Of a stretch of 64,000 nucleotides of DNA, positions 19,813-31,985 are shown in pieces. The notes under the pieces are model-generated. The model was not told the origin of the DNA. It searched no databases and saw only the letters and a program-made list of their open reading frames with translations. The stretch spans positions 5,433,089 through 5,497,088 of the forward strand of contig JAKSZT010004976.1 of the NCBI GenBank assembly GCA_026826555.1. Direction: 5' to 3'. A program made the translations under genes and the position numbers. Each line of letters begins with the position of its first letter. Positions within the stretch are counted from its first letter, which is position 1. The stretch is from Tolypeutes matacus. Lineage: Eukaryota; Chordata; Mammalia; Cingulata; Chlamyphoridae.

Positions 19813-21790
19813 ATCGAGTTACCAGAAAACAGGGGTGAATTATTTAGGCTGGAGAAAGTCCTTAACAGACTTCTCCCCCTTCTTCTTTTTGACCACATTC
19901 ATCCTTCCTACCCCCCAGCCAATGCAGCCTCATCCTGATGGGCCCACATCCTCCCAGCCACTCAGCCCAAACGTTGGGTTGGCCCAAATTGGGAATGAAG
20001 CACTTCTAGAACGATGTGCTCCTGTTACGAGAACAGGCTCCAATTGAGACACTTTTCCCTCGGTACCCCTTCATGGCTGTGGTTATGCTCCTTTATCTTT
20101 CTGCCATCCATGGCACAGCCCTGTTCCTGACATAAAGTCTGCAAAGGAGCTGTTTGATCTTGAATGAGTCTCCAAGACTGCCCTAATTCTCGCAATCGCC
20201 CACTGCAGCTCTATTTTCTGCAAGGCTGTGTTTACCCTGGAATTGTTCTTCCACATAATAGGATGTTCAACTAGGATCTTTATCCTCTTTCTATACATTC
20301 CCACGTTTGATGTATACACCTAACCCATTCAATATTCTACTTTCTATTTCCAATACTGCTGACAATCTAAGTACTTGAAGCCACTGATACTGCCCCGAAG
20401 TTCTGAGCAGTAATATGATAGAGCTTTGTCCTTGTTCTCTAATGAGCTCGGGGTAGTGTTGAGCTTTATATACAGGCAAACCCTTCAGACTATGGGTCTA
20501 AATATACAACTTTACAATGAATACAATGCTTGCCTGGGCTCAATTGAAGAATTGCTTTTCCAGAAAACAAGTTATTGTGTCACAAGAATACAACAATAGC
20601 ATTTCTACAAGGCACATTCATTTCTATTTTGAACATTTTCTTGCATTTCATTAGATTTTCCCTGTAGAACTATAGATACCTCCAGGTCTTGCAGGCTTTT
20701 ATAAGCATAAAAATTGGCTCTGTTATTTATGACAGGGGTCTCTGTCTGTATCCTTTTATTAATTTCCGACTTTGATTCAGACTTCTCTTTTTGGCAGAGT
20801 GATTTGAAAACATTTCCTTTCTTAAATGGAGCATTACCAATTCTTTTGGGGACCATTCTAATTTTAAACACCAACATATTCAGTTTCTTAAGCTGCAGCT
20901 CTGGCGTTACTCATTTTTATGCACACAACCTATCCCTTTGGCGGTAGTTTGTTTATGTTTGATATTTGTCTTCTTTACATTTGTTTGACTATTTTTCAAG
21001 GCAGTATATGGGCAGAAAACGGCTATTAAACAAGTAGGCAGTGAACTCTGATTATGTTTTTGACTATGTAAGTAAAGCCACGGAACATGGAAATTTTGAT
21101 TTTTTTTTTTCCCCCACTAATGAGCCCTCTCCAGAAAAGCCGTCTGGATACCATTAAAGTTGATGAGTTCAGAAGGATTATCCTGATAAATGCTTGGCTT
21201 CTTGGTGATTAAACACACATTTTTAACACAGGCTCCAAAATGAGACTTAGGTCTGCATTTGGAGGGAGGTTTGCTGAGTGTAACCAGAAACTGTTGGAGA
21301 AAAAAAATTCAAGAATATTTGAGGACCACCTTTCTGTGTAGAGGTCAAATCAGGAGCTACTCCGGTGCAGTGGCACTAAAATTATTGGAACTATACTAAT
21401 AGTTGACCTTCAATAACCTAAACAACACAAACCCTGAAAATTTCCAACAGAATTTTAAAAGATATATACCTTCTATCTAGGGAAGAGAAATAATGGCCAC
21501 AGAGCAGAATAATGATTTGAAAACTCAGTTCAACCTCTGTTGGGGGTAACTATTCTCTTTTACAGTTTGAGAGAGAAGAATGCTGCAGAACCATTAAACA
21601 TGTTCGTCTAATAAACAAATTCTTCCAATTCTTTCACTTCCATTGCTCTTTTAAAAAGAAGACATAATTTCTTTATAGATGGCCAGCCGAAAGCAAAAAT
21701 CTCGCCACAAACGGGATTTGAAAAATGCAATTGAGCATAGAAATGTTACAAACAGGATACACTTAGGTCAACCTGTCTAGTCTCATTTCC
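19813..21790. other. Unassigned intergenic sequence
   Basis: Mostly AT-rich sequence with no recognised family. Minus-strand frames at 20,083-20,479 and 20,605-20,877 are short and carry no domain I know. A decayed endogenous-retrovirus interior cannot be excluded for 20.0-20.5 kb. Confidence 0.4.
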
Positions 21791-22376
21791 CTCTAGTTTA
21801 ATGTTTAAGTGAGCTGTGCTGGGCAGGCTCAGTGGGTAGTTTGAAGCAACGGGAGTCCAGATTCTTCAGAGATGATTCCAACTATTCCAGTTGCCATGGG
21901 TGGCAGCCAGCTCCAGAGCTCATTCCTCTCCCTCCCCTGGTCAGGGCTCATGATTACCGTTGGACAGATTGGGCTTCATATCCCTTCAGGGGCACCCATC
22001 ACATCATTGCCGTTGCAGATTTGTATGGTCTTTCAGACACTGTTCCTTGAGGAATCTTCCTCAAGATTCCTTGAGGAAGGGGTCCATTTAAAAGTTTGTA
22101 CCAAGGTGTTGTGTGGGCTAGCAGTGGGGCTGGCTGCCTCTGCTTAAAAGGGGGGTCATGGGCAATAGCAACTGTGGCTCCCTCTGCTCTTTGCCTTGGT
22201 GAGAAGGTCTAATCCAGCAGCCTAGCATAGATCCAACCTACGAGGGGCTCCAAGGGCTTGTTCTGCTTTGCTGCCTCTGTGATGAAGGGAGATAGACACT
22301 ACAGAATACCAGACTCTTTAGCCTGACATCCAAGGCCTGCCAAAATTTGGTTGGAAGCAAAGTGGGGAGAGAAGGG
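21791..22376. other. Unassigned sequence with overlapping hairpins
   Basis: No repeat family recognised. It contains a three-arm inverted-repeat cluster at 22,046-22,079, described under findings. Confidence 0.4.
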
Positions 22377-22393
22377 AAAAAATGATGGGCAGA

Positions 22394-22853
22394 GGGGGGT
22401 GGATGTGGCTCAAATGGTTGGGAATCTGTTTCCCATATGGAAGGACCTGGGTTCGATCCCTGGGACCTCCCGGTAAAAAAAATAAAAAAAGAAAAAGAAG
22501 AAAAATATAGAAGGTGCGCGGGTGAGCCCCCCCAGGCCCCGTGAGCGGGTGAACCTCCCAGGCCCTGCCTAACCACACAGCAAGATGATGACGTAACAGG
22601 AGAGTGACATAAGGGAGAGCCAAGAGGAGATGCACTGAAAAACCAGGAACTGAGGTGGCGCAGGTGGTAGGATGCCTCTCTCCCACATTGGAGGTTCCCA
22701 GGATCAAATCCTGGTGAAGGCAAGAGAAGGATGAGAAGAGAGGGCAGGAAACAGACACAGAGAATTGCCCAAGGAATGGACACAAAACAGCAAAAACGGG
22801 GTGGTGGTGGGGTTTAAAATGGATAAAAAGTAAATAAATAAATCTTAAAAAAA
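22394..22853 (+). mobile_element. Composite DAS-SINE with 17-bp TSD
   Basis: Head 'ggatgtggctcaaatggttgggaatctgtttcccatatgg' with B-box 'gggttcgatccctgggacc', GC-rich linker ('ccaggccccgtgagcgggtg'), second tRNA-like unit and (TAAA)n end. It is flanked by the direct repeat AAAAAATGATGGGCAGA at 22,377-22,393 and 22,854-22,870. This clear insertion boundary defines the composite unit at about 460 bp. Confidence 0.92.
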
Positions 22854-22879
22854 AAAAAATGATGGGCAGAAGACTTGTT

Positions 22880-23325
22880 GTCCTAGTTGTCCACTAGCTA
22901 GCTGCAGATAAATGGGCAATCCCCTAATTGTTCTGTGTCAGAGACTCTTGTTTGCACTTCTCCCCAATATATTATCTTTTTTCCTGCTGGGCACATATCT
23001 GGGCTACATTTCTCAGCCTCCATTGTAACTATGTGTGGCCCAATATGATGACATTCTCATCATTGGAATACAAGCAGAAGTGTATGCAATTACCATCTTG
23101 TACTTGCTCCTCCCTTTTCCTGCTTGCTGGCTGGGAATGATGCTGATGGAAGCCAGGTGCTGAGGATGACAAAGCTTCCCCAGTGGCCTGGGGTTCCAAG
23201 ATGACTTCTTGGAGCAGAGTCTGCCCTCCCACCCTGGACTGTTCAATGGAGAGAAATAAATTTCTGTTTCACTTGAAAAGCTGCATATTTTGGCTTGCTT
23301 TGTTACAGCACCTCACCCAAACGAA
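22880..23325 (+). mobile_element. LTR-like element
   Basis: 'cctgctgggcacatatctgggctacatttctcagcctcc', 'tggaagccaggtgctgagg' and 'gactgttcaatggagagaaataaatttctgtttc..ttgctttgttacag', with an AATAAA signal about 60 bp from the end, have the look of an ERV LTR. Subfamily not assigned. Confidence 0.5.
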
Positions 23326-23960
23326 TCCTCATCTTAGCTTTATTTTTCTTAAACTTAAAATGATAGCATCTTTGTTTGGGTTTCCCTGAAAGCCAGCAGT
23401 TTATTGGAAGATGAACCCAGGAAACACCAGTAGTGGGGTTGAGAGGCAAGGAAGGGAAGGCAGCCATCAAAATGCATTATCAAGAAAGTTATCACTCTGG
23501 GCAACTGGTATTTAATTCCATAAGGGGACTCTGGGAACTCTGGGAAACAATGTAGAACACCCACCTCAGAATGAATCCATCTGAACTGGGCTCTTTATAC
23601 ACCAACTCCCATTGGTCTTTAGCTGAGAGCTACTCTTGGTGGGCATTAATTTCCCCACCATCTGGCCTGTTGCATGAGTGGGGGTCAAAAAGAGCTCCCA
23701 GGCAATGAAAGACAGGTACTGGTGGTTGGAAGGTAGCCTGGCGTGCACTGAAGTGTCAAGGCCAGGGGCTGTTGGCAGAACACCAGCAGCATCTGCAACA
23801 GAGGGCCTGGGGTGGACCGTCTCAAAGATCCTTCCCAAATTAAATTTGGCAATCTCTATTATTCCAGTTGTTAATCTGAAATGCCTGCTCTAGCCAAATA
23901 CCGCGTGCACTCGTTCTCATTTTTGGGTACCACCTTTCCATTCTTGAGCTGCCCCCTCTC
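23326..23960. other. Unassigned intergenic sequence
   Basis: No exon or repeat recognised. The 90-aa minus-strand frame (23,566-23,838) has no known domain. Confidence 0.4.
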
Positions 23961-23964
23961 TTAT

Positions 23965-24515
23965 CCCTACTGTATCAGTTATCTATTGTTGTGTAACAAA
24001 CCGCCACAACACTTAGTGGTTTCGATGACAACAATTTACTATTTTTCAGGATTCTGTGGGCCAGAGATCTGGGCAGGACATCCAGGCCACTCTCCATGTC
24101 AGTTGGGGTTATTCTCATGGCTGCTTTCAGCTGGGAGCTCAGCTGGGGTTGAAGAATCCAAGATGGCCACTCATTATTCAGTAGCCCAGCCTGGACTTCC
24201 CTACAGCATGGTGACTTGGCTCCCAGAAGGAAAAAATGGAAGCTGCTAGTCCATTTCAGGCCTGTGGCCGGAAGTCCCAGAATGTCACTTCCATCTCATT
24301 CTATTGGTTAAGGCAAGTCACAGGCACCCCCAGATTCAAGGGGGTGCCTCTTGGTGGGAGGAGCTGGTGTGAAGAAATTGGAAATTATCTCTTATGCCTA
24401 CCCACCCCTCTTCCCACTTATCCCTATCTCAAAGACACACTCCTCTCCTACTTCACAGAGGCAGGCTTTTCGCTCTTGCTAGTTAACCAGGGTCTTCAAC
24501 CTCCTTGGAACTCTT
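23965..24515 (-). mobile_element. MLT1-like LTR (antisense)
   Basis: Opens 'cagttatctattgttgtgtaacaaaccgccacaacacttagtgg', a very characteristic reverse-complement LTR end. It continues 'attctgtgggccagagatctggg', 'gctcagctggggttg', 'ccaagatgg', 'attggttaaggcaagtcacaggc' and 'ggtgggaggagctg'. Same family as 9487-10,235. Confidence 0.8.
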
Positions 24516-24641
24516 AGAGCATCTCTTATTATGCACAAAATGATTATTTTGTCCATAATCATTTACTGACTTGTGACATTTTTGGTGCTGCTCTTTGTTG
24601 ACTTTATGAGGGCAAAAAAATGCAGATTGGAGCTTCAAAAA
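24516..24641. other. Short unassigned segment
   Basis: Sequence between an LTR and a SINE, with nothing recognised. Confidence 0.4.
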
Positions 24642-24649
24642 CACATTGT

Positions 24650-24741
24650 GGGGGCGGATGTGGCTCAAATGGTAGGGTGTCCATCTGCCATATGGAGGGA
24701 CCTGGGTTCGATCCCCGGGACCTCCCAGTAAAAAAAAAAAA

Positions 24742-24795
<54 letters not shown>

Positions 24796-25104
24796 GGTGC
24801 ATGGGCTGCCAGGCCCCAGGAGCCATGCAGCAAGATGACGACTTAACAGGGGAGAGACAAGACGACATGCTCCAAAAGCTCTGAAAAACAGGAACCGAGG
24901 TGGAGCAGGTGGCAGAACACCTCTCCCCTACATCGGAGGTCTCCAGGATCGAATCCTGGTGAAGACTGGAGGAGAAGGATGAGAAGAGATGGCAGGAAAC
25001 AGACACAGAGAATTGCCCAGTGAATGGACACAAAACAGCAAATGGGGAAGGGGTGGTGTTTAAAATGGATAAAGTAAATAAATAAATCTTAACAAAAAAA
25101 AAAA
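24650..25104 (+). mobile_element. Composite DAS-SINE with internal (AT)n microsatellite
   Basis: Same two-unit architecture as 22,394-22,853. B-box 'gggttcgatccccggg' is intact and the head retains 'ggcggatgtggctcaaatgg'. The linker is shortened, and the A-rich junction has become a (TA)n run at about 24,752-24,792. A short duplication ACATTGT flanks it (24,643-24,649 and 25,105-25,111). Confidence 0.88.
24752..24792. repeat. (AT)n microsatellite
   Basis: About 20 AT units, grown from the A-rich linker of the SINE. The two sister copies (6.6 and 22.4 kb) lack it. Confidence 0.95.
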
Positions 25105-25261
25105 ACATTGTACAGTTCTGAGCACCTAGTGGACTCTCAATGTGTATCTGTGGAAAGAACGAAGGAAGGACTCAAAGGTAAGGACTGGGTGGAGGGAGTG
25201 ATCAGCATGAATTTGCCTTTGCGTTAAGATCTAGAGCAGTAAAACACATTTCTTGATTTCA

Positions 25262-25345
25262 GTTTTTTCCTTCTTTTCTTCCTCCCCTTCTCTTCCTCCT
25301 TCCCTCCCACCTCCCTCTCCCTCCTCTTCTCTGTTTCTTTCATTT
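25262..25345. repeat. Pyrimidine tract (CT-rich on plus)
   Basis: Nearly pure C/T for about 80 bases ('ttccttcttttcttcctcc...cctctcc ctcctcttctctg'), a low-complexity tract of the kind able to form triplex DNA. Confidence 0.85.
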
Positions 25346-25574
25346 TCAACACATTGGTAGATTTATCTAGAGTCTTCAACTGCATATTTTGAAACTCAAA
25401 TAATTTTGAAGTCCTCCCAGCCCAAGTGGGTCATACACATCTACATGCAGGAATGGTCATGTTTGTACTGGAATGTATCACCTGAAAGGTGCCTGGAAGG
25501 CTTCCCCTTTCCAAAACATCACCCTTCCCCCATGATGCACTATTTCCTTGCATTAAGCATTACTTTCTTTCTTT

Positions 25575-26020
25575 TTTTAAAATTTTAACACATCGGTTTT
25601 ATTGATACATATTAATAAAGCATAAACCCATCCAAAGTGTACAATCAATGGTATTCGGTATAATCTCATAGTTGTGCATTCATCACTTCAGTCATTCTTA
25701 GAGCACTATCATTATTCCAATAATAATAATAAAAAACAAACACACTCATCATCTCTCAATCTCTCTATGCTTCCCCTGCCATACATAGCTGCTAATCTGT
25801 TTCCTTCTCTCTAGTATACTTGAATTTATATTTTGTAAAAACAGTCTTATACATGCAATATCAATCATATTCATGTTTTACATAGGTTTTACTATCTTAT
25901 ACAGTCCTACGTAACAGTTTTCAGCTTTCCTTCTAGTAATATACACGATCTTACTTTCCCTTTCAACCACTATCATACCCATACAATAGCACTGCTAGTT
26001 ACAAAAGAGGCACTTTTATA
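25575..26020 (-). mobile_element. L1 3' UTR fragment (antisense)
   Basis: 'acacatcggttttattgatacatattaataaagcataaacccatccaaagtgtacaatcaatgg' and 'tagttgtgcattcatcacttcagtcattcttagagc' are the antisense form of an L1 3' UTR (compare the 'ttgagatataattcac...gtgtacaattcagtgg' type). Ends at a (CA)n run near 26,026-26,045. Confidence 0.7.
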
Positions 26021-26039
26021 AAAAAAAACACACACACAC

Positions 26040-26250
26040 ACACAACAAACCTGCACAAGGTTCTATGTTGCAGCATTATTTGGAATAGCAAATGGTTGGA
26101 AAAAATCCAAATGTCCACCAATAGAGGTCTGGCTGAATTCCATGCTTCATCCAAACAGTGAAGTACTATGTATCCATTAAAAAAGAATGAGGAAGATCTC
26201 TATATACTGATGTGGAATGATCTCCTGGGTACATCAAGTTAAAAAGGCTA
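26040..26250 (+). mobile_element. L1 ORF2 3' fragment (sense)
   Basis: 'gcagcattatttggaatagcaaatggttggaaaaaatccaaatgtccaccaatag...aagtactatgtatccattaaaaaagaatgaggaag' is the sense L1 ORF2 C-terminal/3' junction. Opposite orientation to its neighbour, so a separate insertion. A SINE-like snippet 'ggggagctaatgtggctcag' follows at 26,278-26,298. Confidence 0.8.
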
Positions 26251-26299
26251 AGTACAAAAAATAAATAAATAAAATAAAGGGGAGCTAATGTGGCTCAGT

Positions 26300-27190
26300 G
26301 AAGGCATTGCTTTCTTTTAAAATCCAAGTACTACCTGTTTGAGATGGGGTGGAGGGCAAGGGTGTAAATTTGAATCTCTGATGTCTTAGTGCAAATTAAT
26401 TGATGAGAACAGTGTTTCTCTTTTTCTCACAGAAGAAACTGGGGCAGCAAGAATGTGCTGGAAAATTAAAGGCAGCTAATGCTGAAGGAAGGAGAACTGA
26501 AAAGGAGGGCTCTCTATGGGCAAGTCGTCTCTCTTCATTCCAATCAGGCCAGTTGTCCAGCAGATGTTTTGAATAATGCATCATCCTTGGCATTAGAAAA
26601 ATGGCTAGCATTCTCAAGGACAACAGTGAAAAACAGAAACACGAGCCAAGGGAAGATTCTAGAACCCATGAACACATTTGGGTGGGTTTGAAGTCAGCTG
26701 GATGGATATCCCTCATGCTTCTGGGATCATCTCCTACCGTGAGACTGGCATTTAGTTACTGAGTTTTCAAAGGCAGAATCAGCCTGTGGGGAAACTGGCC
26801 CAAGGTGTCCACAGGAAGTGAATTAAGTATAATTGTTTTTTTTCCAGTAGAGCCACTAAAGGAATATCAGAAGACAATTGGGATGACTATAACAGCTAAA
26901 CATTAATAAGACTTCCTAGTCAGTAAATTGCTTCTTCTATAGCCCCCAAACATATTTCCCCTGTTCCCCCACCCCAGTTTTGTAAATGCCAACATTGCTC
27001 TTTTGGATCGAAACTATTTATTATATCATTCAAAGAAGGTTTGCTTCAGTCATTTCACAGCTACCAGGTATCGGATTTGTAAAAGATGGTGGTTTTGACA
27101 CATTATCACAACTAACAGCTCTTTCTGCGTTCATGTTGGCTGGCATGCAAAAGATGTGCTTTACTGGGTTTTGGGAAATTTGTGATAGAT
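26300..27190. other. Unassigned intergenic sequence
   Basis: No recognised repeat or exon. Confidence 0.4.
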
Positions 27191-27440
27191 GCTGGCCCTA
27201 GGGGAGGCAGTGAAAAGGGCATGGCCTTTGTCATTAGTCACACCTGGATTTAAATTATGCCTCTGTCACCCGCCACATGACCTTGGGCACATTGGAAAAT
27301 GCCACTGGATGTGTGAAATGGCTTCCTCAACTGTAAAGTGGGAATGGTTGTTGTGAGTAATAAATAATTAAATGTATGTTCAGTTTCTAGAAAGTTTCCT
27401 GGCATAAAGTTATGCTTAATAAATGACTCTTAAAATAAGA
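27190..27440 (+). repeat. MIR SINE
   Basis: Near-complete MIR order: 'gcagtgaaaagggcatggcctttg..gtcacacctggatttaaattatgcctctgtcacc', 'catgaccttgggcacattgg', 'tcctcaactgtaaagtgggaatgg', ending 'ttcctggcataaagttatgcttaataaatgac'. Confidence 0.85.
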
Positions 27441-28080
27441 TTTTTTTTTTGTCAGTTACCATCTGATTATTTTACCATATCATGGCACTTGCAGACTGTC
27501 TGTATGCATTTTCCATTAACCACCAGAAACTACGCATAGACATATATCACTTTAAAGATATGTGTGTGTATGTGGGGGCGGGCAGGGTAGAACCTAGAGG
27601 TCATCCTGTTAATTGATGAGGAGCTTTTGGTGTCAATTTGGGGGATGTCAAAAAGAAGATGAGGTGTTAAAGTTATGATAGAGAGGAATTCTGTCTCATG
27701 GTTGAGGTAACAGATGAGCTGGTTATAAAAATGGCAGAAACCCCTGGCTGGAGCCCTTCCTTCTGCCTAGAGCCTTCGACCCCAAATTGCCCATTGACAG
27801 GATATTTCCACTGGTACATTGTTACAATCTCTTAAAAGTTTGTAAAGAAAGCCCTTGAACCTTTCCTTTTGGATGACTCTTGGTTATGGAGAGGCAACCT
27901 TTTTTTTTGTCATTCTCTGATTCCCAGCCACATTGAGTCATGTTCCTCCGATGTGAACCTCTGTAAACAGTCCTGCCTTATCTATCTTTATCCTTTGACC
28001 AAACTTTCCCACATGCAATTATGTCTTCCCAAATAAATCAAAACTTATCCTTCCAATCATATTCTTCTTTCCCAAAGGCC
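27441..28080. other. Unassigned intergenic sequence
   Basis: Unique-looking sequence. Nothing recognised. Confidence 0.4.
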
Positions 28081-29230
28081 ATTTGTTGGTCGATGACACT
28101 ACAGTATTTGTATCGTCCTTAAACACTTGGAGCAAACATGTCTCCACTGACTTTTTAACTGAGCTGAAGCATCCCGACAAGGAAGAGTCTTTATTTAGCT
28201 GGGGTCTTTTAAATCAGTTATTTTTTTCAGAAAGCCAGCACCAGGGGATTTCGGAAAGAACAAAACCCTACTCTGTACAAAAGCCCTCTCTAAAACCTGG
28301 AAAGAAAAAAAAAAATGCCTGGAGAAAATTAATTTAAAGAAAGATAAATGCCAAATGAATCTGGGAGGGGGCGAAGGGAAATTGCTGAAGATGAATGTAT
28401 TTTCAGATGTCACTTTTTTTGAAGGTACCTTCTGGAGTTTCGTTTTTCTCATTATAATGCGTGCCCATTGCCAGGGATGTATTCTTCCAGGAAAAGTAAA
28501 AGCACAATGGTTTGCATTTATTTTGCTTAATCCCACCCTGGAAGACTCATTGAAGAACCGTTCCTGATGGCATGGGAAATGTAAATGAAATGGCCCCCTC
28601 TGCAGTATTTAGTTGAGATGGCACAAATGTTCCGCTGAGTCATTAAACCTTACCCAAGCCATTTTCATAAAAATAAACCAAAGGCGTCAATTCTCAGCAT
28701 CGGGAAGGTATGTCTCTAGTCATCTCTGGAGGAAAAGGAAATCAAATTTGCATTGCAGAATGCATTCAGCTTGAAACTCTGGCTTCCTCTCCACTTTTTT
28801 TTTTTTTTAGGGGTGGGGTAGGGAACTGTTGCACAATCTCTTAAGTGAGTTTTTAATCGAGTTGCTCTACCACTCTTTCTTTTATGGAGCCATAGAAGTG
28901 TCTGTAATGAAAGATTAAAATGGTCCTGTTCTGTGGTTTGCAGTGGTTCTGCCCAAATAAAATATGACAGCTCTCTCGTAGGGCCTATATGTAAGCAAAG
29001 GGAGCTTGGAAACAAGTTACATTATGCTCTCTGCCGTGCATACTGATTGCAAATTGTGTGGGTTATCTTCGATGCCATAAAAAAATAAAATAAAAAAGGA
29101 GAGATGGAGAGAGATTTTTTTCCCCCAACTGATTTTGAACCTAATGCATAGCAAGCAAGAGAGCAATGATACTTAGATTTCCTGCAGCAGAGGTAAAAGA
29201 CAAACACACACACTCACACATTTACACACG
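28080..29230. promoter_or_regulatory. Repeat-poor block, possible conserved non-coding DNA
   Basis: No transposable element recognised apart from short homopolymers (A run near 28,305-28,315, T run near 28,796-28,809). Text such as 'gttgctctaccactctttcttttatggagccatag' and 'cattaaaccttacccaagccattttcataaaaataaacc' is unique and AT-rich. It leads into the stronger candidate 29,230-30,450. Confidence 0.3.
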
Positions 29231-30450
29231 GACAGGCTAATGGCTACTTTCCCAAAGAGTGGTTAGAAAGAAGTAGTAAATGGGACTGTGTGGATGCCGG
29301 GAGAAGACCCTGTGGCAAAGATCAAGATACCCAGCAACATATCGCATAACACCTAATTGGCGGGTCACATCCAAATGAGTGTCGTCAGGCATCCGCGGGC
29401 AGGCCTTTGCCGGTGATAAAGACACTTGTAAACAATTCAGCCCCAGAACATGGCAATAATATGTTGATCCGGCGTGTAATGAGGTGTTCTCGGAATCAAT
29501 AAGCAGTCATGGAGAGCAGGGAGCGAGGGCAGTGGCTGTCTTTTTGATGACCTTTCCTCGCCACCGAGGACCTCATCTCCCCTGAAGAGGACTTTTCTCA
29601 TTTTGCAGCCAGCTCCGAGTGTCAGAACTTCCATTCGCAGCCAGCAAATGAACAGCCGGGCCCTGCATGCTAATGAAGTCCAGGCTATTTTGCACCTTTT
29701 CATCCGCACATTATGCTCTTGACTCTGGAGAAGGTGGGAATTAGGACGGACCCCGGTGTCAGACTGCCTGATGGCTCGGCTCCGGAAAACTGGTAATTGA
29801 AGCTGATGACTGATGCGAGGGAGGCCTGAATTTGGAAATAAACAGTTTCAAGCACTGCATGTCATTTCTAGAGAGACTGCGGAGAGAATGGAAATGAGCT
29901 CTGTTTCTTGAATCTAATGCAGTTTCTCAGCAGGAAAAACACCGTCTTTTAGACGACAATGCCAGTCATTAAGATTTAAATGTTCTGGCGATAATAGAAG
30001 AACTGGCCTCTGCACGCATTCACAAACAGCACTTATGTAAATGTCTTTCAACACCCAAATCTACACTTAATCCACGCCCAAGAAGATAACTGGGTTGGAA
30101 AGTGGAACCGAATGCAATTCTTGGGCTATAAATATCATTCATCAGGAGGGAGAGGAAAACAGTCAAATTGTTTGCCAGCATGTCACAGAGCATTGCCTGT
30201 CAACGCCAGCAAAAATGGCAACTGCTTGTTGAAACAATGAAAGGACGTTCAGAAGTCTACAATCAAAGCGCCACGAAGCCGTACTTTTACCGCTTATTTT
30301 TTTACGGCCGCATTGCGTGTCAAATCATATACCGCCCCAGCTTTTTATGCGGAAATGGCTGGAACATTCCCATCCTTATATGCAGAATCTGTATTTGGAT
30401 GGTGAATCTGCATGCATAATGTTGCAATAGAAGCCAAAATCAGAACCCAT
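29230..30450. promoter_or_regulatory. Candidate conserved non-coding enhancer block
   Basis: Repeat-free stretch retaining isolated CpGs in AT-rich DNA (for example 'gatccggcgtgtaatgagg' at 29,466-29,484, and several CpGs between 30,240 and 30,350). It has octamer-like ATGCTAAT at 29,667-29,674 and ATGCATAAT at 30,412-30,420, a CTATAAATAT string near 30,125 and several TAAT cores. CpG retention outside an island implies selection or low germline methylation. Frames here are not gene-like. Confidence 0.45.
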
Positions 30451-31160
30451 TCACTTGTAATCTTTTAAAAGTTCTTTTATCGAGTATTTTATTTTCTCTT
30501 AACGTGACTGGGCTGTCACAAAACCCCAGACCAAACATGATGAATTGTTTTAAAGTCTCCCTAGTCTGCTGAGATTAATCGGACATTGTCTTGCTGTATG
30601 CAAAAAGAAGGGCTCATAACCCGAACACAGCCTTTTGTGTTTAAAGAGGCTTTAAAAATCATTTTTACTAGACATCTCTCCAGCCCAGTTCTTCCTGTGC
30701 AGGTAAAACACCTTCAGGAGGAAATTATGAGCCCAGGAAGAGGAGAAGGAGGCCACTGTTATTTATCATGGCAGGCTGGGAAGGATTCATGAATAACCAT
30801 TGGTTTGCTCTTTTCTTGCTTCTCTTCCCTACCAGAAGTGAGATTTTGATATTTCAGGCCTTTTTCAATTTAATGGTGAGATACAGGATTCTCACAGGCA
30901 GTCTTTGACTTGTTGGGGACATCAAGGATATCAGTGCAACTAGAGAGAAAACGAAGATGGCTTGGGTGTTATTGTCACTTCAGTTTAAAAGTAGCAACCC
31001 TATCTCGCAAAGGATCAACACTGAATTATTTTGACATTTCAAAAATATGGATAAGTAATGCATTTCTAATAGCGTACTTGTGGATACTAGGTAGATCAAT
31101 GAATATTCAGCAATCCTTTGCATGAAATACGTGAAACTCAATAAGAAAAAGGTGAAATCT
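30451..31160. other. Unassigned, repeat-poor
   Basis: No family recognised. The early part (30,450-30,600) may extend the conserved block. Confidence 0.35.
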
Positions 31161-31161
31161 T

Positions 31162-31186
31162 ACACACACACACACACACACACACA
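31162..31186. repeat. (AC)12 microsatellite
   Basis: Uninterrupted AC dinucleotide run after 'gaaatctt', followed by 'gacacc'. Confidence 0.95.
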
Positions 31187-31845
31187 GACACCTCTACCCC
31201 TCACTGTGACAATGTTGCTCAATTCTGACATGATTCATGTGTTTCATGGGGTCTCCAGCATAATGGCTAAATAAGAAGGGGAAAATTGGGGTCACTAAAA
31301 CGCGATACTGATAACTGCAGAGGCTGTATGTTCACAGCATACACACACAACAGGAATTCCGTAGTTATGTAGTGATTCCTTGCATGTTCAGCTCAGAGCT
31401 GATATTTTGGAAAAGCTTTTCTGTGTATTTCTTCACCAGACTCTCACTACAAGCTTGTGGCACGAGGGCCTATTTTATTAGCACACAAGGAAAGGGAGGC
31501 AGAGAGAAATGATGCGATTGTCCTTAGGTCACTCAGAAAATACAGTGTTGATGCCAGGAACATAACTTTCTGTTTTTTGGCATTTGTCATATTCTTTTCC
31601 TTTATAACCCTGCTCCCCTGTGTAAACACTGTCATTAAAGAAAGTTGTGCAATATGAGGCGATTTCCATGTTCCTCTTTCCTAAGCACTACCTGTCTTGT
31701 TATTATAAGGTTTAAATTGTTCTTACTTGGAAGAGAGGAAGTGCAACTCCAATTGCTCTGAAGTAGAAAAGCCAGGAGCAAGATTTTTCCTGACTTTTAT
31801 GGTCAGTGACAATGACTTTTATAGTACTAGCATCCTTTTGGCGTA
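31187..31845. other. Unassigned intergenic sequence
   Basis: 31,380-31,560 contains 'ctcagagctgatattttgg..' and 'aggaaagggaggcagagagaaatgatgcgattg..cctaggtcac'-like text, possibly a MIR-age relic. Otherwise nothing recognised. Confidence 0.35.
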
Positions 31846-31859
31846 GAGAACATTGTCTG

Positions 31860-31985
31860 GATAAGGAATAAGTAGGCATAGTTTAAGTGTCAGAAACACT
31901 GGCTTGACTTTGATTCAAATCCTGGCTCCCTCACTGTGTCAGTAATACAAGAAAAAGCAGAGGGGATCACTTTTTGCTCATGTAA
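31860..31985 (+). repeat. MIR fragment
   Basis: 'aagtaggcatagtttaagtgtcagaaacactggcttgactttgattcaaatcctggctccctcactgtg' is a MIR head/core sequence, truncated after the core. Confidence 0.75.
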
